In this document: one piece after another, positions 18,707 to 28,600 of the stretch | Layout of the letters: every line of letters begins with the position of its first letter | Numbering within the stretch: the first letter of the stretch is position 1 | From: Deltaproteobacteria bacterium | GTDB lineage: Bacteria > Myxococcota_A > UBA9042 > PHBI01 | Length of the DNA stretch: 42,277 nt | Direction of reading: 5' to 3' | NCBI GenBank assembly: GCA_006226565.1 | Contig: SBGO01000653.1 | Span: 1 to 42,277, forward strand | The notes under the pieces: model-generated | Told to the model about the DNA's origin: nothing | The model's input: the letters and a program-made list of their open reading frames with translations, nothing else | Databases searched by the model: none | Program-made: the position numbers and the translations under genes

Positions 18707-21700
18707 GTGAACGTGACACGAATCGTCGTTTTGGTGGCTGCGGGGGCTCTGTTCGGGCTCAGCGCGTGTGGTGACGACTCCGGGGGGGGCTCGGACACCA
18801 CGGCACAGGATTCCATGGTGGGCGACACCGAAGGGGACGTCGTCGACGACACCTCGGTGGCAGACACGGTCACCGGGGACACCTCCATCACGGAGGACAC
18901 GACCCAGGTCGACACGACCCAGCCGCCCGTCGGCTGCGAGGACCCGATCCCCGAGCCGACCAGCGGCGTCTGCTCGGTCACCGCGGGCAGCGAGAGCGCG
19001 CTCCTCCTTCGCGGCGACATCGTGCTCCCCGAGGGCATCCTCGAGCGCGGCTCGGTGCTGGTCGTCAACGGCTTCGTGACCTGCAGCGGTTGCGACTGCG
19101 CCAGCGAGGCGGCGGCCCAGGGCGCGACGGTCATCGCGTGCGCCCACGGCGTCATCGCCCCGGGCTTCGTCAACGCGCACGACCACATCACCTATGACCA
19201 GTGGGCGCCGGTCCCCCACGGCACGACGCGCTACGACCACCGCAACGAGTGGCGCACGGGCGAGAACAACAAGCCGGAGATCGACTACTCGAGCAACTCG
19301 CACTCCCTCGGGGACGCGTGGGGCGAGGCCCGTCAGGTCATGGCGGGCACGACGAGCCTCTTCGGCTCGGGCGCCGAGCGGGGCTTCCTCCGCAACCTCG
19401 ACAAGCCCTACGGGCTCGAGCGCATCACCCACCTCGACGCGACCCCGGACGTCTTCCCGCTCGGGAGCGGCTCCATCAAGGACTCGGGCTGCTCTGGCTA
19501 CGACCTGCCGGACGAGAACGTGGTCGAGAACACGGCGGCCTACGTCCCGCACGTCGCCGAGGGTGTCCTCGTCGGCGCCCGCAACGAGTACGTCTGCCTC
19601 AGCGGTGAGGACCCGACCGGCGTCGACGTGATGGGCGTCAACACCGCCTACATCCACGGCGTCGGCGTCAACTCGGCGGACATCGCCCTGATGGCCGGCG
19701 AGGGCGGCTCCCTGATCTGGTCGCCGCGCACCAACACCGATCTCTACGGCTTCACCGCCGACGCCCCCACCTACGATCGGCTCGGCGCGCGCATCGGTCT
19801 CGGCACCGACTGGACGATCAGCGGCTCGGTCAACATGCTCCGCGAGCTCCGCTGCGCCGAGGAGTGGAACGTCTACTGGAACAACTACTTCAGCGACAAG
19901 CAGCTCGTCGACATGGCGACCTACGGCGCCGCCGAGGCGGTGGGCTTCGGCGACATCCTGGGCAGCCTCACCCCCGGCAAGGCCGCGGACATCACCATCT
20001 GGGACGGCCGCACCAACACGGGCTACCGCGCGATCCTGGACGGCCAGGTCGATGACGTGCAGCTCGTCCTGCGTGGCGGCACGCCGCTGACCTACGGCTC
20101 CAACACCTACTTCCGCCGCGGCACGCCGCTCTACGGCGAGCCGGCGCTCGTCGACGCGCTGAGCGACCGCCCGCTCGACTGGTCGAAGTACGACCACACC
20201 CTGTGGCCCTCGGAGGGCTCGCTGCCGGCCCCGTGCGAGGAGCTCGACGTCTGCGGCACGACGAAGAAGCTCTGCGTCGCCGAGCAGCTCGAGGACACGG
20301 TCGATGGCTCGTCGGCGCTGACGACGATCTCGCTGGCCGACTTCCGCTCGACCCTCGAGCCCATCGCCTACGGCCTCTTCTTCTGCGACACCCCGACCAA
20401 CGAGCCGAGCTGCACGCCCTTCCGTCCGAACGAGTTCACGGGCGAGATGGTCGCCGGGGACATGGACGGTGACGGCTACGCCGACGGCGTGGACAACTGC
20501 CCCGACTACTTCAACCCGCCGCGCCCGATGGACGGCGGCGTGCAGCCCGACGTCGACAGCGACGGCCTCGGCGACGTCTGCGACCCGTGCCCGTTCGACG
20601 CCAACACGACGAGCTGCAGCTCCGTCGACCCGGACGACGTCGACGGCGACGGCTTCCTGAACCCGAACGACAACTGCCCCTCGATCCCCAACACGGACCA
20701 GGCCGACGGCGACCAGGACGGCATCGGTGACCTCTGCGACAAGTGCCCCGAGGACTCGAACCCCGGCGGCGCGCCGTGCCCGGTGAGCATCTACGACGTG
20801 AAGAAGAAGGTCGTCGGCTTCGGTGAGGCCGTCGCCGTCAACGGCGTCGTGGTGACCGCGGTCGCCTCGAACGCGTACACGGTGCAGCTGCCCTCGGACG
20901 CCACCGGCTACGACGGCGCCGCCTACAGCGCCCTCTACGTCTTCAACGGGAGCGACCCCAAGCCGGCCATCGGCGACGTCGTCGACGTCAGCGGCGTCGT
21001 CGAGGACTACTTCGGTCAGATCGAGCTCGCCAACTCCACGTGGACCCTGGTCACCGCCGGCGGGTCCGCCCCCGCGCCGCTCATCGTGACGCCCGCGGAG
21101 GTCGCCGTCGGCGGCGCCAACGCCGACGCTTACGAGGCGCTGCTCGTCACGGTGCAGGGCGTGTCGGTCCTCGACATCGCCCCGACCGGCCAGACCGGCG
21201 AGACGGTCGCGGGCGAGTTCACGGTGACCGGCAACCTGTCGGTGGACGACCAGATCTTCCGCGTGGACCCGTTCCCGGTCGTCGGGCAGGTCTACACGTC
21301 CATCACGGGCGTCCTGCGCTTCACCTGGGAGCGCAACAAGCTCCTGCCGCGGAGCGCGGACGACTACGTCGAGGGCGCGCCGCTGCTCTACAGCCTCGAG
21401 CCGCAGCAGTCCTGGGTCTACGCGGGCCAGACCGGGGTCACGACCTCGCCGGCGCTCACCGTCGGCCTCACGAACAGCGCGATCGAGGCCACCACCGTGA
21501 CGGTCACGAGCGGCGCCAGCAGCGACCTCGCCATCGTCGGCGGCGGCGTGACCCTCGGCACCGGTGACCTGGAGGCGGTGGTGACGGTCGACGCGACGAC
21601 CGCGAACGCCGACGTCACGGTCACGGCGACCCTCGACGACGTGACGTTGACGGCCCACGTGACGGTCCTCGCGGCCGACCACGTCCCGGCGCCCGCCTCC

Positions 21701-22498
21701 CTGGTCCCCGGCGGCGACGTCGTGACGACCGGCGAGACGGCGACCTTCACCCTGACGCTGGACACGCCGGCGCCGCCGGCCGGCCTCGACGTCACGCTGT
21801 CGGCCACGGGCCCGTTCGAGACCGTTCCGGCCACGGTGTCCTTCGCCGCCGGTGAGATGGAGCAGACCTTCGACGTGGTCGCCAAGAGCGACGCGACGGG
21901 CGTCATCACCGTCACCGCGACGACGACCGCCGGGACCCTCGACGGCGACGTCGAGGTCATCGACGCCGTCCTCGTCGGCCTCCTCCTCGACGAGGTCTTC
22001 TACAACCCGGCCGACGCCGACGACGGGCTCGAGTGGGTCCGCCTCTACAACGGCACCGGCGCCGCGGTGGACCTCTCGGGCTACAGCCTCGGCTGGGGCG
22101 GCAACGACTACACCTACGGCACGATGCAGCTCAGCGGCACCGTCGCCGCGGGCGCGTGCTTCCTCGTCGGTGGGCCGACCTCGAACGCGTCGAACGGCGC
22201 GCCGACCTTCGACCAGACCACGAAGTTCGACCCGAACATCCAGAACTCGGGCGCGACGGCAGACGGCGTGGCGCTCTTCAACGTGCAGGCGAGCGCCATC
22301 ACCGGGTCGACCGTGCCGATCGACGCGGTCATCTACGGCGACGCCAACACCAACAACCTCAAGGACGGGTCCGGCGCGGCCCCGGCGCCGCACACCGCGG
22401 CCGCCGCTCCCGGCAGCTCGCTGGTGCGTCAGACCAGCACGACCTGGGGTGTCAGTGCCACGCCGAACGGCTCGGGCTGCATCGTGATCACGCAGTAG
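18707..22498 (+). CDS. Lipoprotein: amidohydrolase fused to thrombospondin type 3, OB-like, Ig-like and lamin-tail domains
   Basis: The 1263-residue protein has lipobox GLSAC (Cys21) and an acidic Thr/Asp linker. Residues about 100-470 are a metal-dependent amidohydrolase of the TRZ/ATZ deaminase type: PGFVNAHDHI (metal His pair, about 150-161), IHGVGV, SPRTN and GLGTDW (metal Asp, about 367), then the end motif GSLTPGKAADITIWDGR. The usual His of the HCPxSN motif is Trp here (IWSPRTN). Residues about 585-693 hold calcium-binding thrombospondin type 3 repeats (DGDGYADGVDNCPD and similar). An OB-like domain (about 694-895) and Ig-like strands (to about 1080) follow, and a lamin-tail domain closes the protein (about 1088-1263, LLLDEVFYNP, EWVRLYN). 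Substrate unknown. GTG start chosen from the ribosome site. Confidence 0.9.
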   Translation: MNVTRIVVLVAAGALFGLSACGDDSGGGSDTTAQDSMVGDTEGDVVDDTSVADTVTGDTSITEDTTQVDTTQPPVGCEDPIPEPTSGVCSVTAGSESALLLRGDIVLPEGILERGSVLVVNGFVTCSGCDCASEAAAQGATVIACAHGVIAPGFVNAHDHITYDQWAPVPHGTTRYDHRNEWRTGENNKPEIDYSSNSHSLGDAWGEARQVMAGTTSLFGSGAERGFLRNLDKPYGLERITHLDATPDVFPLGSGSIKDSGCSGYDLPDENVVENTAAYVPHVAEGVLVGARNEYVCLSGEDPTGVDVMGVNTAYIHGVGVNSADIALMAGEGGSLIWSPRTNTDLYGFTADAPTYDRLGARIGLGTDWTISGSVNMLRELRCAEEWNVYWNNYFSDKQLVDMATYGAAEAVGFGDILGSLTPGKAADITIWDGRTNTGYRAILDGQVDDVQLVLRGGTPLTYGSNTYFRRGTPLYGEPALVDALSDRPLDWSKYDHTLWPSEGSLPAPCEELDVCGTTKKLCVAEQLEDTVDGSSALTTISLADFRSTLEPIAYGLFFCDTPTNEPSCTPFRPNEFTGEMVAGDMDGDGYADGVDNCPDYFNPPRPMDGGVQPDVDSDGLGDVCDPCPFDANTTSCSSVDPDDVDGDGFLNPNDNCPSIPNTDQADGDQDGIGDLCDKCPEDSNPGGAPCPVSIYDVKKKVVGFGEAVAVNGVVVTAVASNAYTVQLPSDATGYDGAAYSALYVFNGSDPKPAIGDVVDVSGVVEDYFGQIELANSTWTLVTAGGSAPAPLIVTPAEVAVGGANADAYEALLVTVQGVSVLDIAPTGQTGETVAGEFTVTGNLSVDDQIFRVDPFPVVGQVYTSITGVLRFTWERNKLLPRSADDYVEGAPLLYSLEPQQSWVYAGQTGVTTSPALTVGLTNSAIEATTVTVTSGASSDLAIVGGGVTLGTGDLEAVVTVDATTANADVTVTATLDDVTLTAHVTVLAADHVPAPASLVPGGDVVTTGETATFTLTLDTPAPPAGLDVTLSATGPFETVPATVSFAAGEMEQTFDVVAKSDATGVITVTATTTAGTLDGDVEVIDAVLVGLLLDEVFYNPADADDGLEWVRLYNGTGAAVDLSGYSLGWGGNDYTYGTMQLSGTVAAGACFLVGGPTSNASNGAPTFDQTTKFDPNIQNSGATADGVALFNVQASAITGSTVPIDAVIYGDANTNNLKDGSGAAPAPHTAAAAPGSSLVRQTSTTWGVSATPNGSGCIVITQ

Positions 22499-22519
22499 CG
22501 AGCAGGCTGAACGGCCCAT

Positions 22520-22563
22520 CGAAGGCCCCGGGGCGGCGCGCCGTCCCGGGGCCTTCGTTTATT
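22520..22563 (+). terminator. Strong intrinsic terminator of the amidohydrolase gene
   Basis: A self-complementary stretch (22520-22557) folds into a stem of about 17 bp with one G-U pair and a GCGC loop, followed by TTTATT (22558-22563). It is the only hairpin in the window with a T-rich tail, and starts 21 nt after the stop codon. Confidence 0.88.
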
Positions 22564-22569
22564 CGGCGA

Positions 22570-22629
22570 GCACGAGGCCGGGCGCGTAGGCGAGCGCGTA
22601 GGCGAGCGCGAGGCCGGGCGCGAGGCCGG
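22570..22629. repeat. 12-bp tandem repeat, five copies
   Basis: Five consecutive 12-bp units start at 22570, 22582, 22594, 22606 and 22618. Two versions occur: GCGCGAGGCCGG (two exact copies and one with a single change) and GCGCGTAGGCGA (two exact copies). The array lies between the terminator of the amidohydrolase gene and the end of the giant gene. It is not in a reading frame I can support. Confidence 0.85.
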
Positions 22630-22634
22630 GCGGC

Positions 22635-22659
22635 GGCCCGGCCCTGCGAGAGCCGGGCC
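22635..22659 (-). terminator. Hairpin at the 3' end of the giant gene
   Basis: GGCCCGGC (22635-22642) and its perfect complement (22652-22659) flank a 9-nt loop and touch the last base of the giant gene's stop codon. No T-run follows on the minus strand. Confidence 0.4.
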
Positions 22660-25600
22660 TATCTCACGTAGAACTCGACCCGATCGGAGCGGCAGCCGGC
22701 GGTGGTCCAGCAGGTCTCGTTCATGCCGAAGCAGAGCGGACCACCGGGGCCATCCGCGGCGTTGCCGCCGTCCCAGAAGCCACCGCAGTGGCAGCTCTGG
22801 TGCCAGCCCCAGCCGTGGGACTCCCACGCCCAGGCGTCTCCGGCGTAGTCGACGCAGTCGCTGCTCCAGTTGTCGCGGTCGTAGTCGGTGCTGCTGAGCG
22901 GCCAGCCGGAGTTGTAGCTTCCGTAGCAGCTCCCGCCCGCGGGGGCCCACGTCAGCGTCTGGTTGGCGTCCTCGCTGATCGCGAACGCCGAGCGGAACGT
23001 CCGGGTGCCGGTCACGCCGCCCCAGCAGCGCATCTCGGCCTCGCCGTAGGTCGCGCCGATGGCGTTCCAGTAGTCGACGCCGATCCAGGCGTTCTCGGCG
23101 TCGTTGCCCGTGCTGCCTTGACCTGCCTTGATGACGTCCATGGTCGAGCGGACGTCGAGGAGGGACACCGGCACCGCGTTGACGACGCGCGTCCAGCCGC
23201 CGCCGTCGGTGACCTGGTCGCAGTAGGTCTGGAGCGGCGCCATGCCCCCCGCGCCGTCGGGGTCGATGGTGTAGACCCCGCTCGACGTGTAGCCGAGGTC
23301 GAGGAGCTGCTTGCAGCTCGTCGCGAAGACCACCGGCGCGGTCTCGCGCATCTTCATCTCGCTGACCGTCACCGACGCATAGTAGCCCGTGAGCGAGTAC
23401 CAGTTGAGGCCGTAGCCGTAGCTCGTCGAGCCCCACGCGCCGTTCAGGTTGCTGGAGTGGCAGCTCGTGTACCACCAGGCCCCGTGGTAGCTCTGCGCGC
23501 AGCTCGTCGCGCCGCTGTCGTAGGTCGAGAAGCGGTAGCCGCTGTGGGCGAGCAGCGAGTCGCCGGCGGTGCCCACGTAGCCCGAGAGCGACAGCGTGTA
23601 GTTGTTCGCGGCGGTGCCCTCGGAGAACGAGCCGTACTTCGCGAAGTAGGGGCTGCCGTTGTGGGTCATGTCGATCCGGAGCTCGCTGCCGAAGAGCTCG
23701 GTGAACCGGCCGATGCGCTCGAGGCCCAGCCAGTACTCGCCGAAGACGCTCCCGAACCCGGCGACGTAGCTCGCCCACGGCTGGTAGAAGTCCACCGAGC
23801 CGTCGAAGCGCTTCTGGAAGACCGTCCAGCCACCGCCGTCGGTGTCCTGGTCGCACCAGACCTGGAACGCGTCGATTCCGCCGATCCCGTCGGGGTCGAT
23901 CTGATAGACGCCGCTCGTCGTCTGGCCCGCGGCGTAGAGCTCCTTGCAGGTCCGCATGGTGCCGGTGAAGGCGCACATGCTGGGCTCGCCGCCGCAGCTC
24001 CAGCCGTACTCGAGCTGGCAGGTGGCCGAGCAGCCATCCCCCGCGCTCGTGTTCCCGTCGTCGCAGGTCTCGGTGCCCTCGACCTGGCCGTCCCCGCAGA
24101 GCGGGGCCTTCAGCCACACCCGGATGCGCTGGACCGACCCGAGCGCCCCATCGCACACCATGTTGTACGAGTCGCCGTACAGCAGGATGCCGTTCGCGGT
24201 GCCGCTGGTGTGGTTGATGAGCCACATGTGGGCGTAGGTGGCCAGGTCACCGTAGATGTTGAGGTACTGGCGCTGGGGGAAGGCCCCGCAGGTGTCGCGC
24301 TCGCCGCGGCCGAACGGGATGTACTGCCCGTAGAAGCCGGTGCTCACCGTGCGGTCCTCGAAGAACTTGGCCAGGAGCTGGAACGGGAACACGTACGACG
24401 CCGGCCCGGCCGTGCCGTCGACGTCGAGGCGCACCCGGTCCGCCCGCATGCCGGCGAGCGCGATCCAGCCGTTGACGTCGGGGTCCGACAGGGTCGTCGC
24501 CAGATTGTGGGGCGTGTCGACCTGGTTGGTCGACAGCGCCAACGTCCACCCGCCGCCATCGGCCTCCATGTCGCAGTAGACGGTCTTGGCGCCGGCGCCG
24601 GGGTCGATGGTGTAGACCCCGCTCCGGCCGGTGCCGTAGGCGAGGAACTGGGCGCAGCTCGTCGTCACCGGGGCGCTGACGCAGCTCGAGGGCGCGCCGT
24701 CGCACAGGTAGCCCGCCTCGATCTGACAGCTCGACGAGCAGCCGTCCCCGCTGGCGGTCCCCCCGTCGTCGCAGGTCTCCCAGGGGTCGATGACCCCGTC
24801 CCCGCAGGCGCCGAGGTCGATGGCGACGAGCGCGACGTTCTGGATCGCGGCGCCCTGGTCGTAGAACGACGTGTCGACCTCGAGCGGGCCGCTGGGCGCG
24901 ACGCCGCTCACGTAGAGGACGGTCCCGTTGCGCAGGTAGGTGACCTGGCCGCCCGTGACCTCGACCCTGAGCCGGTCGCCTTGGGCGACGGTCCCGACCT
25001 GGCCGCGGTTCGCGCCCGACTCGTAGACGTAGAGCGCGCTTCCCGCGAGGTAGAGGGCGAAGTCGATGTCCTCGTAGGCGGCGCTGGTGTCGTCGGTCCC
25101 GAGCCCGACCATCATCGAGTTGCTGACCCCGTAGGGGGAGAACTCGACCCAGCCGTCCTGGCCCAGCGCGATCTGCGGGATGCTGGACGCGCCGCGGTTC
25201 CAGCCGGTGTCGGTCTGCTCGCGGAAGAGCCCCTGGCCCTTCACCGTCACCGTGGCGTTCTTCCAGAAGGCCGAGCCGCCGCAGGTCGGATCGGTCGCGC
25301 CGACCCCGGTCTCGACCAGGGTGAGGCCGTCCATGCGGGTGGGCTCGTAGAACGACGTGTCGAGGTGGTAGGTCGCGACCGTGTTCGCGGGCCTCGTGCT
25401 GGTGTAGTAGACGACGCCGTTCTTCAGGTAGCGGACCGTCTCGCCGTCGAGCTCGACGCGCAGCACGTCCCCGACCTGATAGGTCCCGACGACGGCCATC
25501 TGTGCGCCCGACTCGTAGACCTCGAGCACGCCGCCGTCGAGGTAGGTCGCGTACTCGATGTCGCTGTAGGACCGGTTGGAGTCGACGGTCCCGAGGCCGA

Positions 25601-28600
25601 ACATGCGGCGCCCGGCGACCGAGGTGACGGCGGACTCGACGTAGCCCTGTCCGCAGTAGATGCCCTCCTCGGAGACCGCGCCGGTGTCCCAGCCGCTGCC
25701 CGCCGTGCGGACGAGCGTCGAACCGTCGCTCTGCTCGGCCGTCAGGTAGCCCCAGCGGCGCTCCCAGCGGACGGCCGGCGAGCACGTCCCGTCGCAGGTC
25801 TGGACCGTCATCGCGCGGATGCTCGCGTCGGCGTGGTAGAGCGCCACCTGCCCGCGGAGCGTCGTCGTCCCGCTCGACGGGATGGTGCTCGTGTAGAAGC
25901 CGACCCCGTTGTGCAGGTAGCGCACGACGTCGCCGACGCGCTCGACGCGGAAGCGGTCTCCCGACTGGAAGGCGTAGTAGTTCCCTCGGCTGACGCCGTT
26001 CTCGTAGACGTCGACGGAGGTGCCGTTGAGCTGGATGCCGTAGTCGATCTGGCTCACGTCCGTGACCGCGGTGTCGGTCCCGAGCCCGGCCGCGCGGAGC
26101 GTCCCCGTCTCGTACGCGACGAACTCGGCGAAGCCGTCCCCGGTGAAGCTCGCGGCGGTCGTCGCGCCGGCGTTCCAGCCGGCGGCCGCGCCGGTGGCCT
26201 TGAGGATCGAGTCGCCCTTGAGGACCGTGTTGGACGTGTCGCTCTGCCAGAGGGCGGTGCCGCCGCAGGTCGGGTCCGCCGCGTCGTCGTCGATGATCTG
26301 GAGCCCGCCGAGGGTCGCGGCGTTGTGGGCCAGGCTGACGTCGAGGCGGAGGTCGTCGAGCAGATAGGCCGGGACGTCGCTCTGCCAGAGCGGCGTCCCC
26401 CCGGTCCCGGGGCGGTTCTTCCAGTAGCTGACCTTGCCCGCGTCGACGTCGATGTCGACCTCGAGCACGTCGCCGGGCGCGTAGTTGCCGACGTTGGTCA
26501 CGAGCGAGCCGCTCTCGTAGATGGACAGCGCGCTGTTGGCGACGAGGTAGAAGGCGTACTCGATGTCGGTGTAGCTCTGGCTCGCGTCCCCGATGCCGAG
26601 GCCGAACATGCGGTCGGTGGTGATCTCGTTCACAACCGACCGGACGCGGCCGCGACCGCAGGAGATGACGTTCTCCGAGGAGGCGCCCGCGATCCAGCTG
26701 CCGTTCGAGTACGTGTCGCGCACGAGCCCGGTCGAGTCGACGGGGGCGGACAGGTAGCGGCCGTTCTGCCAGCGGATCGTCGGGGCGCAGCTCGCGTCGC
26801 AGGTCGACAGCTCGAAGTCCCGGAGCTGCGCCCACTGGTTGACGATCGATGTGTCGACGACCAGCGGTCCCGTGGGCGCCGCGAGCGGGCTCCTGTAGTA
26901 GGCCACGCCGTTGCGCAGGTAGCGGACGACGCCGCCGACCCGCTCGACGCGGAAGCGCGCGCCGGCGGGGAAGGTGCCGAAGGGCCCGTAGGTGTTGCTG
27001 TTCTCGCCCACGTACTGGTTGCCGCTGACGAGGTACACCGCGCGGTCGACGTCGGGCCAGCCGTTGTCGGTGTTGCCGACGCCGAGGCCGGCCATGATCT
27101 GATCGCCCGCCTGAGGCGCCGTAAACGCCATGTAGACGTCGCCGTCCACGCTCGCGGCGCTGATGGCTCCGGCGTCCCAGGACCCGGTGTTGATGTCCTT
27201 GCGGAGGCCGGTCCCCTTGACCACGGCCTGGCTGGCCGCCGTCCAGAAGCTCGCCGCGCCGCAGGTGCCGTCATCGCCCGCGTCGAGGTCGACGAGGGTG
27301 AGCCCCGAGAGCGTCGCGCCCGCCGTGTAGAGCGCCGTGTCGAGGTGATAGTCCTCGATCAGGTTCGCGGGGTCGGCGCTGACGTAGACCTCGAGCCCGT
27401 TCTGGAGATAGCGCACGACCGGCGCGTCGACCTCGATCCGGAGCGTGTCGCCGGTCTGGTAGGTCCCGACGACGCCCAGGTTCGTCCCCGACTCGTGGAC
27501 GTAGAGCGTGCCGCCCGGCCCGAGGTAGAACGCGTAGTCAATGTCGGAGTAGCTCGTCGTGGTGTCGGGGAAGCCGAGGCCGAAAGCCCGATCGGTCGTG
27601 GTCTCGGTGGCGGTCGCCTGGACGTAGCCGCGGCCGCACTTGATGTAGTCGATGGTCGAGGCGCCGCCGTTCCACGAGCTCCCGGCCGTCGTGTCGCGCG
27701 TGAGGGTGGCGCCGGCGTCGCTGATCGTGACGTTCTGCCCGTTCTGCCAGAGCGGCGGCGCGCATGCGCCGGTCTGGTCGGTGCAGCCGGCGATGGCGAC
27801 GTCGTGGAGGGTCGACCACGGCGAGTAGAGGGAGACGTCGACGCCGAGCGGGTAGGTCGGCGCGAGCGCGCTCGTGTAGAAGACGACGCCGTTCTTGGAG
27901 TAGGTCACGACGTCCCCGTGCACCTCCACCCGGAAGCGCGCGCCCGGGTCGTAGTAGCCGAAGGCGCCGCGGTAGGTGCCGCGCTCGTAGACCTGCACCT
28001 GGGAGCCGGCGAGGTAGATGGCGTAGTCGATGTCGGCGTACGAGGTGTCGGTGTTGCCGTTGGACAGGCCGGCGGCGCGGGTCGTGTTGTTCTCGAGCGC
28101 CGTGAACTCCATGTAGCCGTCGCCGGTGAACGTCGTCTGCGAGATGGCACCCGCGTCGTAGGCGTTCGTGTTCAGGTCCTTCCGGATGCTGTGGTCGCGG
28201 ACGATGGCGCCCGCGATGTCGGTCCAGAAGGCGCTCCCGCCGCAGGTCCCGTCGCCGGTGTCGGCGTTGTGGACGACGACGTCCTCGAGGGAGTCGCCGA
28301 TCCGGTTGAAGGACGTGTCGAGGCGGAAGTCGTCGATGATCGTCGGGATCCGGGTGCTGGTGTAGAGCGGCGTCCCGTTCTTCAGGTAGCGCACGTAGGG
28401 GGCGCCGGGCCCGGTCATGGCGACCTCGACGCGCAGGACGTCGTCGGCCTGATAGGTGCCGAAGCTGCCGAGGTTGGCGCCGCTCTCGTAGATGTTCAGC
28501 GCGCCGCTGGCGGTCGGATAGAAGGCGTGCTCGATGTCGGTGTAGGAGACCGAGGCGTCGCCGACCCCGAGCCCGAGCATGAGGTCGCTCAGCTTCGGGA

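Noticed and set aside
18644-22519. A 1291-codon minus-strand frame opposite the amidohydrolase lipoprotein
   Set aside because: Shadow frame; the plus strand has a ribosome site, lipobox and well-defined domains.
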